Source: Anditalea andensis (GTDB lineage Bacteria; Bacteroidota; Bacteroidia; Cytophagales; Cyclobacteriaceae). From it: a stretch of 64,000 nt of DNA. The position numbers and the translations under genes were made by a program. The notes below the pieces were generated by a model, which worked only from the letters and a program-made list of their open reading frames with translations, did not search any database and was not told where the DNA came from. Shown piece after piece: positions 28,257 to 37,174 of this stretch. Within the stretch, counting starts at the first letter, position 1. The number at the start of each line of letters is the position of its first letter. The stretch covers positions 124,001 to 188,000 of the forward strand of contig NZ_JMIH01000004.1 of the NCBI RefSeq assembly GCF_000714815.1, written 5' to 3'.

Positions 28257-28608
28257 AACACAATTATTTTGGGTTGTTTCGGTTTTCGGTTTTAATATTA
28301 AAATGAGTATGGAGACACATTATGATGTGTTCACTACTCTCAATTTAAAAGCATAATATTAATAATCTTTGAAAGATATAATAAACCGCTCCTGTATTTT
28401 TTATTAAATAAGCTTGTATATTGATCTTTAGGTTCCCTAAAAGGTGTTTAATTTAGAGGATCGAGCTAATATAATGATGATAAATTATCACTTCATTACC
28501 CTCATTAATGCGCAAACGTTTCCGTAAATAAACATTCCTACTCGCTTGAATATAATCCCTTAATTATTGAATATAAACGTTTAATAGGACCAAAATAAAC
28601 CTCAGATT
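28257..28608. other. Divergent promoter region with two AAACGTTT sites
   Basis: 352 bp between two divergent genes. It contains GCAAACGTTTCC (28512-28523) and TAAACGTTTA (28574-28583), both with the CG-centred core of LacI-family operators. No regulator gene is adjacent. Confidence 0.55.
28512..28583. promoter_or_regulatory. Pair of LacI-type operator cores
   Basis: AAACGTTT occurs at 28514-28521 and again at 28575-28582, 61 bp apart. The second is part of a perfect 10-bp palindrome. Paired spacing of about six helical turns would suit looping. Binding protein unknown. Confidence 0.5.
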
Positions 28609-29997
28609 ATGAAAATAATAAAAACACTCTCGCTTATATGTACTTGCGCAGCCCTATTTTATTGCTGTTCACCTGCTGAGCAATCGCAGGAAGATGATTG
28701 GACACAATTATTTGATGGACAGACTTTAGATGGCTGGAAAACAGTAATGGGAGAAGCTGATTTTCAGGTAGAAGAAGGCATTATCATCGGGTATGCCAAG
28801 GCCAATACACCTAACACGTTTCTGATCACTGAACAGGAATATGGTGATTTTATTCTGGAACTTGACCTGAAGATCGAAGACTTGAGCAGCAATTCCGGCA
28901 TCATGGCCAGGGGTCAATTTGATCCTTCTGCCAGAGACAATAACGGGCTAGTTTATGGGTATCAGATCGAAGCTGATCCTACAGACCGAGCCTGGTCAGG
29001 TGGCCTATATGATGAGGCAAGAAGAGGCTGGATTTACCCGCTAGACCTAAATCCTGAGGCAAAAGATGCTTTTAAAATGGGAGAATGGAACACTTACAGA
29101 ATAGAAGCTATCGGCCATACTATCAAATCCTGGATAAATGGACAGGAAGTGGCTTATGTGATCGACGATATGGACAGCAGAGGATTTATAGGCCTTCAGG
29201 TTCACAGTATAAATAATCCAGAAGACGAAGGCAAAAAAAGCTACTTTAGAAACATCAGAATCCAAACAGAAAATTTAAATCCAAAACCTTTTACCGGAGA
29301 TGTATTTGTGGTTAATACGTTGAAAAATGTAGTAACAGATTATGAAAAAGAGAAGGGTTGGAAACTGCTGTTTGATGGAAAAACTTCTGATGGATGGAAA
29401 GGAGCTTATAAGGATAATTTTCCTGAAGATGGTTGGCATGTAGAAGATGGTATCTTAAGAGTGGAAGCTGCCGATGGCTCGGAGTCCACTAACTTTGGAG
29501 ATATCGTAACCAAGGACAAATTCAGCTCTTTTGACCTATCTTTTGATTTTAAAATGACAGAAGGCGCGAATAGTGGAGTGAAATATTTTGTCACCTTAAC
29601 AGAGGGAAACAAAGGATCGGCAATAGGTTTAGAATACCAGATCCTGGATGATGACAGACACCCGGATGCCAAGATGGGCAGGGATGGGAACAGGACGCTG
29701 GCTTCCTTATATGACCTCATCACCGCAAAAAAATCAAACAGGTTTGTCAGTCCTATGGGTGAATGGAACAGAGGCCGGATCATCGTACACCCTAATAATA
29801 AAGTGGAGCATTTCCTTAACGGGCTAAAAGTTCTTGAATACGAGCGTGGATCTAAAGCATTCAGAGATAATGTAGCCAACAGTAAATATGCTCAGTGGGA
29901 AAAGTTTGGCGAAGCAGAAGAAGGCCATATCCTCCTTCAGGACCATGGTGATGAAGTAAGTTTTAGGAATATTAAGATAAGGGAGTTGGATGAATGA
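28609..29997 (+). CDS. Lipoprotein with two DUF1080 (3-keto-disaccharide hydrolase) domains
   Basis: 462 residues. Lipobox-like LFYCC near residues 17-21. Two tandem copies of the DUF1080 jelly-roll: residues about 31-215 (WTQLFDGQTLDGWKTVMGE, SNSGIMARG, WNTYRIEAIGHTIKSWING) and about 245-460 (WKLLFDGKTSDGWKGAY, ANSGVKYFV, ILLQDHGDEVSFRNIKIRE). The domain occurs in hydrolases of 3-keto-glucosides and is common in Bacteroidota and Planctomycetota. It is followed by a Tat-exported Gfo/Idh/MocA enzyme, fitting oxidation of a glycoside at C3 and then cleavage. Substrate unknown. Confidence 0.9.
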   Translation: MKIIKTLSLICTCAALFYCCSPAEQSQEDDWTQLFDGQTLDGWKTVMGEADFQVEEGIIIGYAKANTPNTFLITEQEYGDFILELDLKIEDLSSNSGIMARGQFDPSARDNNGLVYGYQIEADPTDRAWSGGLYDEARRGWIYPLDLNPEAKDAFKMGEWNTYRIEAIGHTIKSWINGQEVAYVIDDMDSRGFIGLQVHSINNPEDEGKKSYFRNIRIQTENLNPKPFTGDVFVVNTLKNVVTDYEKEKGWKLLFDGKTSDGWKGAYKDNFPEDGWHVEDGILRVEAADGSESTNFGDIVTKDKFSSFDLSFDFKMTEGANSGVKYFVTLTEGNKGSAIGLEYQILDDDRHPDAKMGRDGNRTLASLYDLITAKKSNRFVSPMGEWNRGRIIVHPNNKVEHFLNGLKVLEYERGSKAFRDNVANSKYAQWEKFGEAEEGHILLQDHGDEVSFRNIKIRELDE

Positions 29998-30178
29998 TCC
30001 CCGGTGAAAGATACCGGAAGTTAAAAAAGTTAAAGAAAGGTAAAAGTAAGAAATAGTTAAAAGACAGTAGGGTAGACCAAAAAACGAAGTTGGGTAAGCA
30101 GCGATAGGACCTATTTTATACTTGATACTTGGTATTCATTTCTAGGTACGAAAAGTAATAAATTAAAACAATAAACCC

Positions 30179-31534
30179 ATGAAGAACTTGAATTCGAGAA
30201 GGGAATTTATCATAAAATCAGCTTTGGCTACTGCCAGTATTTCCTCTATGGGAGCGCTTGGTTTTACGGCTAAGAGTTACGGAAAAATATTAGGCGCCAA
30301 TGACCGGCTTAATATAGCTATCATAGGACTTGGTAGAAGATTGGGAGCTTTTTATGACCCTATAGCATTAAAAGAAAGTAATGTCAATCTGCTCTATTTA
30401 TGTGATGTGATGAAATCACAAAGAGAAAAGGCCGCAGGTAATTTTACAAAAAAAATCGATTACAAACCCAAACTTGAAAATTCATTTTTTAAAGTAATTG
30501 AAGATAAAGAAACAGATGCCATTATAAATGCCACCCCTGACCATTGGCATGCTCCAGGCACCTGGCTGGCCCTTGAAGCGGGCAAACATGTATATGTAGA
30601 AAAACCCTGCAGCCACAACCCCAAGGAGGGAGAATTACTTGTAGCTTATCAGAAAAAATATGGTAAAGTGGTGCAGATGGGAAACCAGCAGCGTTCCTCT
30701 GACCATACCATAGCAATTATTAAAGATATCCATAACGGCATAATCGGTAATCCTTATCTGGCCACAGCCTTTTATACCAACAATAGAGGCGAGGTACCCC
30801 TCCCAAAAAAGGCAGCTCCACCTGAAGGACTTGACTGGGAGCTTTGGCAAGGGCCAGCCCCTCGAAAGGCCTACGAACATGATACTTGGGACTACAACTG
30901 GCACTGGTATGGCTGGGATTTCGGTACTGCTGAAACAGGCAACAATGCCACCCACGAACTGGACATAGCCCGCTGGGCGCTGCAGACCGATTTTCCTAAC
31001 TATGTAATGGTGGATTCCGGCAAATATCACTTTATAAATGACGGGTGGACAATGTATGATACTATGAAGGCCACATTTAAATTTGAAGGGGGTAAAACAA
31101 TAGAATGGGACGGCAAGAGCAGAAACAACCAAAAAACATATGGCGGAGACAGAGGTACTATCATCTATGGTACGGATGGATCTGTATATGTAGATAGAGG
31201 GCATTATAAGCTATTTGACAGAACCGGAAAAATGACAAAAGAAGTCACTTCGGCCAACGTAGAGGGAGGTACCGGACTCGGTGGTGGCGGGGACATGAGC
31301 ACCAGCCACGTATTCAATTTCTTTGAAGCCATCAGGGGTAAAGCCGATCAGAATTCCCCTATCGATGAAGGGGCCAAGAGTTCTCTTTTGTGTCATTTGG
31401 CAAATATTTCTTCACGAGTAAAAGAAAATTTTGAATGTGACCCAAAAAACGGTCATATTAAAAACAGCAAAAAAGCTATGGCTCTTTGGAGCCGTAATTA
31501 TGAAAAAGGCTGGGAACCAAAATTACAGGTTTAA
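30179..31534 (+). CDS. Tat-exported Gfo/Idh/MocA-family oxidoreductase (2)
   Basis: 451 residues. Twin-arginine signal SRREFIIKSALATASISSMG. Rossmann segment LNIAIIGLGRRLGAFYDP, NATPDHWHAPGTWLALEAGKHVYVEKP (the D-H-W-H and E-K-P motifs of this subfamily), VQMGNQQRSSDHTIAIIK and HELDIARWAL. It belongs to the long, exported subgroup often paired with DUF1080 proteins, as here (181 bp downstream). Probable role: oxidation or reduction of a glycoside at C3 in the periplasm; inferred. Confidence 0.91.
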   Translation: MKNLNSRREFIIKSALATASISSMGALGFTAKSYGKILGANDRLNIAIIGLGRRLGAFYDPIALKESNVNLLYLCDVMKSQREKAAGNFTKKIDYKPKLENSFFKVIEDKETDAIINATPDHWHAPGTWLALEAGKHVYVEKPCSHNPKEGELLVAYQKKYGKVVQMGNQQRSSDHTIAIIKDIHNGIIGNPYLATAFYTNNRGEVPLPKKAAPPEGLDWELWQGPAPRKAYEHDTWDYNWHWYGWDFGTAETGNNATHELDIARWALQTDFPNYVMVDSGKYHFINDGWTMYDTMKATFKFEGGKTIEWDGKSRNNQKTYGGDRGTIIYGTDGSVYVDRGHYKLFDRTGKMTKEVTSANVEGGTGLGGGGDMSTSHVFNFFEAIRGKADQNSPIDEGAKSSLLCHLANISSRVKENFECDPKNGHIKNSKKAMALWSRNYEKGWEPKLQV

Positions 31535-31562
31535 ATAGTGGGACTTTAAAGTCCCATTATTT
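31534..31562 (+). terminator. Hairpin at the end of the Gfo/Idh/MocA gene
   Basis: Nearly perfect palindrome around GTGGGACTTTAAAGTCCCAT, beginning in the stop codon. It is followed by only a short T-containing stretch. Confidence 0.65.
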
Positions 31563-32064
31563 AGATCAATATTAGCCTAATAACTTTTTCATATGAATAC
31601 AAATTAGAAGACTTTCTATTCCAAACCGTATTTGCATCTCCTGAGCATGTCTTTCATTCTTTTTAAAGAAACTCGCCTCCTAGAATAATTTCCCCCCGAC
31701 ACGTATAACCTACTATCCCGAACCCAACTATAGGGACCTGGACCATCCTGAAAACTAGCGCTCCACCAGCAGTAAGTTCTGATTTCAAAATGCCAAATTC
31801 ATAATTACAGTATAAAAAATGATTTATTACTAATCATTTTACCCTACTATCGACTTATATGAATATAAAATCATTTACCTAAGATACTTTCTTCCTCACT
31901 TGTTCCAATTAAATTATGTTCAATGATAATAAAAAACAGATTTTGTAGACTGTCTCATCCCTACAGCTAATAAATAAACATAAAATCAAGCGAGAAAAAA
32001 GTATCAAACAGAAGTATGGTATCCTACGCTAAGTTCCTTGTTACACAAATAAACCAAACATAAC
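31563..32064. other. Intergenic region with an unexplained minus-strand open frame
   Basis: About 500 bp with no ATG-initiated gene. On the minus strand 31616-31798 is open for 61 codons without a start and reads protein-like (see findings). The part at 31620-31790 is less AT-rich than its surroundings. Confidence 0.45.
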
Positions 32065-33705
32065 ATGAAAGCAGCAGACCTCTTTATAAAAGCACTCGAA
32101 AATGAAGGCGTAAAATACATTTTTGGTGTGCCCGGTGAAGAAAACATCGATATCCTCCAGTCCATTAAAGCATCCAATATAAAACTCATTCTTACTCGAC
32201 ATGAACAGGGTGCGGGTTTCATGGCCGCCACCTACGGTAGACTTACTGGACAGCCCGGTGTATGCCTGTCCACACTCGGCCCGGGCGCCACTAACCTGAT
32301 GACACCTGCCGCCTACGCTCAGCTGGGAGGCATGCCGATGGTAATGATCACAGGGCAAAAGCCAATAAAAAAAAGCAAGCAGGCGAGATTTCAAATTATA
32401 GATGTAGTGGAAATGATGCGGCCTGTAACCAAATTTACCAAACAGATAGTCGACGCTAATGTCATTGCATCAAATGTCCGGGAAGCATTTCGTATAGCCA
32501 TCCAAGAAAAACCTGGGGCTGTCCATCTGGAATTACCCGAAGATATAGCGCAGGAGGACTGTGAGGCATATATATATGAAGTAGTGGGCCATACTATCCC
32601 TCATCCTGACCTATCGGCCATTGATAAAGCAGTAGAGTTGATAGAAAAAGCTAAAATGCCCCTGATATTAATAGGTGCTGGAGCAAATAGAAAAATAACC
32701 TGTGAAGCATTAAAGCATTTAGTAGATGCATCTGGCATCTACTTCTTCACCACCCAAATGGGTAAGGGCGTCATAGATGAAAGGCATCCACAGTACTTGG
32801 GTACTGCGGCACTTTCGAGTGATGATTTTCTGCATGCTGCCATAGATGAAGCTGATCTTATTATCAATATTGGACATGATGTCATTGAAAAACCACCATT
32901 TTTTATGAGCCATGGAGGTAAAAAAGTCATTCATATAAACTTTGACCCTGCAGAAGTAGATCCTGTGTATTTTCCTCAGTTAAATGTCGTAGGTGATATT
33001 ACCAAAGCAATTGAAGACCTGGCTGAAAAATTAACCATAAAGGAAAATTGGGATTTTTCATTTTTTAAGAGAGTTAAAGAGAAAGTATCTCTTCACCTGT
33101 CCAAATATATAGATGATGAAAGATTTCCAATGCTTCCGCAGCGGCTGGTACACGTATTAAGAGAACATCTACAGGCGGAAGATATCATCACTTTAGATAA
33201 TGGGATTTATAAAATTTGGTTTGCCAGAAACTATACCTGCTATAAACCTAACACACTATTGCTGGACAATGCACTTGCCTCTATGGGGGCTGGGATGCCT
33301 TCAGCTATGGCAGTAAACATGCTAAACCCTGATAAACATGTAATATCAGTATGTGGGGATGGTGGGTTTATGATGAATTCCCAAGAGCTGGAGACTGCAG
33401 TAAGGCTTCAGCTTAACCTTATCATCATCATATTAAATGATGGAGCATATGGAATGATAAAATGGAAACAGGAAGCTATGGGATTTGAAAATTTTGGGCT
33501 GGACTACCAAAACCCAGATTTTGTCATGTATGCTGAAAGTTTCGGGGCGTACGGTTATAGACCTCATTCCGATTTGGAGTTTAGAGAAGTATTAAAAAAG
33601 TGTCTAAATACCAAAGGTGTCCATGTCATTGATCTCCCTGTGGATTATTCCTTAAACCATTCTATTCTTAATGTTAAATTAAAAGAAAAAACGAAAGAAT
33701 TATGA
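32065..33705 (+). CDS. Acetolactate synthase-like thiamine-diphosphate enzyme
   Basis: 546 residues with three TPP-enzyme domains. N-terminal: YIFGVPGEENIDIL and the activating Glu in TRHEQGAGFMAATYGRLTG. Middle: about 185-325. C-terminal: the Mg-TPP motif starting CGDGGFMMNSQELETA and ending at ILND. Best fit is the catabolic acetolactate synthase large subunit (AlsS/IlvB type: two pyruvate to acetolactate and CO2). No regulatory small subunit gene is present. Its stop overlaps the next ATG (ATGA), so it is translationally coupled to an aldehyde dehydrogenase. That partner leaves room for another 2-oxo acid carboligase or decarboxylase role. Confidence 0.88.
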   Translation: MKAADLFIKALENEGVKYIFGVPGEENIDILQSIKASNIKLILTRHEQGAGFMAATYGRLTGQPGVCLSTLGPGATNLMTPAAYAQLGGMPMVMITGQKPIKKSKQARFQIIDVVEMMRPVTKFTKQIVDANVIASNVREAFRIAIQEKPGAVHLELPEDIAQEDCEAYIYEVVGHTIPHPDLSAIDKAVELIEKAKMPLILIGAGANRKITCEALKHLVDASGIYFFTTQMGKGVIDERHPQYLGTAALSSDDFLHAAIDEADLIINIGHDVIEKPPFFMSHGGKKVIHINFDPAEVDPVYFPQLNVVGDITKAIEDLAEKLTIKENWDFSFFKRVKEKVSLHLSKYIDDERFPMLPQRLVHVLREHLQAEDIITLDNGIYKIWFARNYTCYKPNTLLLDNALASMGAGMPSAMAVNMLNPDKHVISVCGDGGFMMNSQELETAVRLQLNLIIIILNDGAYGMIKWKQEAMGFENFGLDYQNPDFVMYAESFGAYGYRPHSDLEFREVLKKCLNTKGVHVIDLPVDYSLNHSILNVKLKEKTKEL

Positions 33706-35099
33706 GCAATATCCTAAAGGTGTATGCACCCTATGACCAAAGTTTGATAAAAGAAATCCCATTGGTAGGTAAAGCCGAAGCAGAGAAAGCTTTAGAGACA
33801 GCAAACCAGTTGTTCCTGGATCAGCATACATGGATTCCAGCCCATAAAAAAAAATCCATTCTTAATAAAGTAGCAAGTCTTATGAACGATCAAATTCATG
33901 AGCTAGCACTTACTGCTGCGCAAGAAGGTGGCAAACCTTATACAGACTCAAAGGTAGAAGTCCTCCGGGCTATAGATGGGATAAGAATAGCCAATGAGGA
34001 AATTTCACATTTAGGAGGAAAACAGGTACCTATGGGCCTTATGGCCTCTTCTACAGGAAGAATAGCTTTCACTACTCGGGAACCTATTGGCGTAGTCTTA
34101 TCCATATCGGCCTTTAATCATCCGCTCAACCTGATAGTACATCAAACGATTACTGCTTTTGCTGCAGGATGCCCAGTGATCATAAAACCAGCCCCAAATA
34201 CACCGATATCCTGTTTGGCTTTCATTGAAATATTGAAAAAAGCAGGCGTACCGGAAGGATGGGTGCAGTGCATAATATGTGATAATGAAACAGCAGAATT
34301 TATGGTCACGGACAATAGGGTAAATTATTTTTCTTTTATAGGGTCTGCTCGGGTTGGGTGGTACTTAAAAAGTAAACTGGCACCAGGTACCAGATGTGCT
34401 TTGGAACATGGTGGAGTCGCTCCTGTTATAGTAGAAAAAGATGCTGATCTTGAAAGTATGCTACCATTGCTGATAAAAGGTAGCTTTTATCATGCTGGCC
34501 AGGTATGTGTTTCTGTACAAAGGATATATGTACAGCATGATATGGCTGAAGATCTTGCAGCTGAAATTGTTATTAAAGCCAATGCTTTAAAAGTAGGTGA
34601 TCCCTTAGATGAAGAAACTGACGTGGGCCCCCTCATCAGTCCAGAAGAAGTGGATCGAATAGATACGTGGGTAAAAGAAGCAGAAGAAAAAGGGGCAAAA
34701 ATCCTATGTGGGGGAAAGCGGTTATCGGCTACTTGCTATAGCCCTACTGTGTTATTTGATCCCCCAAAAGATGCTAAGATGTCTAAAGAAGAAGTCTTTG
34801 GTCCAGTAGTTTGTATATATCCTTTTCGCGATAGAAAGGAAGCAATACAATTGGCTAATCAACTTGATTACCATTTTCAGGCTGCGGTGTTCACTAAGAA
34901 TCTAGATATTGCACTGGAGTGTGTGAATCAATTAAACGCTACCTGTGTGATGGTTAATGATCATACAGCATTTAGAGTGGATTGGATGCCATTTGGAGGT
35001 AGAGATGCTTCGGGAGAGGGAATGGGAGGTATCCCTTATGCTATACAGGAAATGACCAGGATAAAAATGATGGTTATCAAAAGTGATTCTATATTGTAG
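33702..35099 (+). CDS. NAD(P)-dependent aldehyde dehydrogenase
   Basis: 465 residues of the ALDH superfamily. NAD-binding half with EPIGVVLSISAFNHPLNL and SFIGSARVGWYLK, Glu235 in LEHGG, catalytic Cys269 in GQVCVSVQRIYV, and EEVFGPVVCIYPF. It oxidises an aldehyde to the acid. The gene overlaps the preceding TPP enzyme by 4 bp, and a bidirectional terminator follows. Substrate is not clear; small aldehydes such as glycolaldehyde or lactaldehyde are possible. Confidence 0.93.
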   Translation: MSNILKVYAPYDQSLIKEIPLVGKAEAEKALETANQLFLDQHTWIPAHKKKSILNKVASLMNDQIHELALTAAQEGGKPYTDSKVEVLRAIDGIRIANEEISHLGGKQVPMGLMASSTGRIAFTTREPIGVVLSISAFNHPLNLIVHQTITAFAAGCPVIIKPAPNTPISCLAFIEILKKAGVPEGWVQCIICDNETAEFMVTDNRVNYFSFIGSARVGWYLKSKLAPGTRCALEHGGVAPVIVEKDADLESMLPLLIKGSFYHAGQVCVSVQRIYVQHDMAEDLAAEIVIKANALKVGDPLDEETDVGPLISPEEVDRIDTWVKEAEEKGAKILCGGKRLSATCYSPTVLFDPPKDAKMSKEEVFGPVVCIYPFRDRKEAIQLANQLDYHFQAAVFTKNLDIALECVNQLNATCVMVNDHTAFRVDWMPFGGRDASGEGMGGIPYAIQEMTRIKMMVIKSDSIL

Positions 35100-35176
35100 T
35101 CAAATTATTTCCGATGACAAAAGTATATCAGGTAACTGATGCTACTTATAAATATTCTAAAAAATAACCATTTCAT

Positions 35177-35215
35177 AAAAAAAGCTATCCGTAATGTACG
35201 GATAGCTTTTCTTAT
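35177..35215. terminator. Bidirectional terminator between convergent genes
   Basis: 14-bp perfect stem AAAAGCTATCCGTA / TACGGATAGCTTTT with a 3-nt loop, with A tract on the left and T tract on the right. It serves both the aldehyde dehydrogenase and the convergent 258-residue gene. Confidence 0.93.
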
Positions 35216-35227
35216 CAGATTAATATA

Positions 35228-36004
35228 TTATTTCACAACTGAAGGAATAATTGCAGCAAATAGGTGGGACAACCAGCCTTTAGAAGGTATCAGCGGTTCC
35301 ACTGTATCAATAGCTTTATCTGTGAAGTTTTCAGCCTTACTTATTTCGGAATTTGCTCTATCTTTTAATGCCTCAACCTCATTTTTAGCAACATGGTCTG
35401 CTGGGGATTCTGAAAGATGGTCATGGGCACTATGCACATAGCGCTTACCTTTATTTTTAGCGGCTGTGCCTAAAGCATGTGCCTTGGCGGTAACCGAATC
35501 ATCGTATTCAAGGTCAGAATCCTTTTTGCTTTTTACCATATAAGTAATGAAAGCTGTCGCAACGGCAGTACTCAATGCTACATTCAATATCAGGCCTTCT
35601 GGATTATGTTTCCATTTTGCCTTCCACCCTTTCTCTGCAAAAATGTTTGGAACATGACCTGCCTTCAAGTCTTCCACTATTCCCTCTACTTCATTCACCC
35701 GGTCGGCTAAGATCAGGGGCAGCCAGTGTAAGTAGGAATTTTCGCTTTGAGTAAAAGCAAATCTTCTGATAGCACCACTTAAACCTGAAGGTGGTGCTGA
35801 TGTTCCAAATACAGCTGTGACATTCGGTCTTTCTATGGAATGAAGGATCTCTTGGTTGATAGGTTGTTGTTCAGGCCTATTCCAGCTATATCCTCTTTTA
35901 ATGGCTATCTGTCTATTTTTCATAGGGTAAGTAGGATCATTTTTAGGATCCGCATCTATACCCCAGCCTTTTATATGTGCAAATTGTTGATTGGTATTTT
36001 CCAT
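35228..36004 (-). CDS. Protein of unknown function, companion of zinc alcohol dehydrogenase
   Basis: 258 residues; I do not recognise a named family. The N-terminal half (about 1-125) is soluble and contains GWGIDADPKNDPTYPMK and SAPPSGLSGAIRRFAFTQSE. There is one hydrophobic helix (ILNVALSTAVATAFITYMV, about 143-161), then a charged helical region (EVEALKDRANSEISKAENF) and a second short hydrophobic end (GWLSHLFAAIIPSV). It starts 12 bp after the alcohol dehydrogenase stop, so it is in the same operon and may anchor or support that enzyme. No activity can be named. Confidence 0.82.
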   Translation of the reverse strand: MENTNQQFAHIKGWGIDADPKNDPTYPMKNRQIAIKRGYSWNRPEQQPINQEILHSIERPNVTAVFGTSAPPSGLSGAIRRFAFTQSENSYLHWLPLILADRVNEVEGIVEDLKAGHVPNIFAEKGWKAKWKHNPEGLILNVALSTAVATAFITYMVKSKKDSDLEYDDSVTAKAHALGTAAKNKGKRYVHSAHDHLSESPADHVAKNEVEALKDRANSEISKAENFTDKAIDTVEPLIPSKGWLSHLFAAIIPSVVK

Positions 36005-36016
36005 GATTATTATATT

Positions 36017-37174
36017 TTATCGTTTAGCGGATGGTGGTATAAGTACTGGCTTGATACAATTATCAAGTTTTTCGGAGAAAATATGATATGCATCAGCTGT
36101 TTCTTCCATAGGTATTCTATGGGTGATTAGACCTTTTGGGTCTAATACTCCATTTTGAACGTGCTCGATAAGCCTTGGAAGTAATCTTTTTACAGAAGCT
36201 TGATTGGCTCTTATGGTAATGCCTTTATTGACTACATTACCTATAGGGACTAGGTTATCAGTAGGCCCATATACACCCACTATAGATACTGTCCCTCCTT
36301 TTTTTACAGCATTTACGGCCCAATGTACTGCTGTGGCAGAACCAGCCTGGAGCATCAATTTTCTACCAGTTATGGTCTGAAGTGCATTGCCGGCTGCCTC
36401 GGCACCTACAGCATCTATGCAGACGTCTGCTCCTATCCAATCCGTTTCTTTCTTTACGAAAAGTACAGGGTCACCTGTGGATTCAAAATTATATGCTTCA
36501 CAGTTAGCGTAATTTCTTACGAATTCTAATCGGTATTCTTCTTTATCGAAAACTATAACCCTGCCCGCTCCGAAAAGCCAAGCACATTTGGCAGCCATGA
36601 TCCCAACTGGTCCAGCTCCAAATACAACTACGGTATCCCCTTTTTGTATGCCACCCATCTCTGCAGCTTGATATCCTGTAGGCACTACATCCGTAAGCAA
36701 TACAGCATCATCAGGATCCATTCCTTCAGGTATTACAGTAGGTCCTACATTTGCGTAAGGGACCCTTACATATTCTGCTTGGCCCCCATCATATCCACCT
36801 GTAGTATGAGAATACCCAAATATACCGCCGGCTGCCGTAGCTCCTGGGTTAGCTTCATGGCAGTTACCATATAATTCTTGCTTACAAAATGAACATTCTC
36901 CACATGAAATATTAAAAGGGACCATTACATTATCCCCCACCTTCAATTTATGGACGTCAGATCCTACTTCTTCGACCACTCCAATAAATTCGTGGCCAAA
37001 TGTAGAACCTACCCTTGTATCAGGGACCAGTCCATTATATAAATGGAGATCGGATCCACAAATACAAGATCGGGTAACCCTGACTATCGCATCCTGTGGA
37101 TGTAGTATTTCAGGCATTGGTTTATCTCGATCCATACGAACCCGCTGGGGTCCTCTATAATTCATTGCTAACAT
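36017..37174 (-). CDS. Zinc-dependent alcohol dehydrogenase (formaldehyde dehydrogenase-like)
   Basis: 385 residues, MDR superfamily. Catalytic-zinc region SCICGSDLHLYNG and FGHEFIGVVEE, structural-zinc cysteines in CGECSFCKQELYGNC, and the cofactor loop VVFGAGPVGIMAAKCAWLFGA. The long insert with DAVGAEAAGN and the start MLAMNYRGPQRVRMDRDKP resemble glutathione-independent formaldehyde dehydrogenases and their relatives, which keep NAD tightly bound. First gene of a two-gene minus-strand operon. Confidence 0.92.
   Translation of the reverse strand: MLAMNYRGPQRVRMDRDKPMPEILHPQDAIVRVTRSCICGSDLHLYNGLVPDTRVGSTFGHEFIGVVEEVGSDVHKLKVGDNVMVPFNISCGECSFCKQELYGNCHEANPGATAAGGIFGYSHTTGGYDGGQAEYVRVPYANVGPTVIPEGMDPDDAVLLTDVVPTGYQAAEMGGIQKGDTVVVFGAGPVGIMAAKCAWLFGAGRVIVFDKEEYRLEFVRNYANCEAYNFESTGDPVLFVKKETDWIGADVCIDAVGAEAAGNALQTITGRKLMLQAGSATAVHWAVNAVKKGGTVSIVGVYGPTDNLVPIGNVVNKGITIRANQASVKRLLPRLIEHVQNGVLDPKGLITHRIPMEETADAYHIFSEKLDNCIKPVLIPPSAKR

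Noticed and set aside
35139-35441. 100-codon plus-strand frame across the bidirectional terminator
   Set aside because: Antisense to the 258-residue gene and spans the hairpin; no support.
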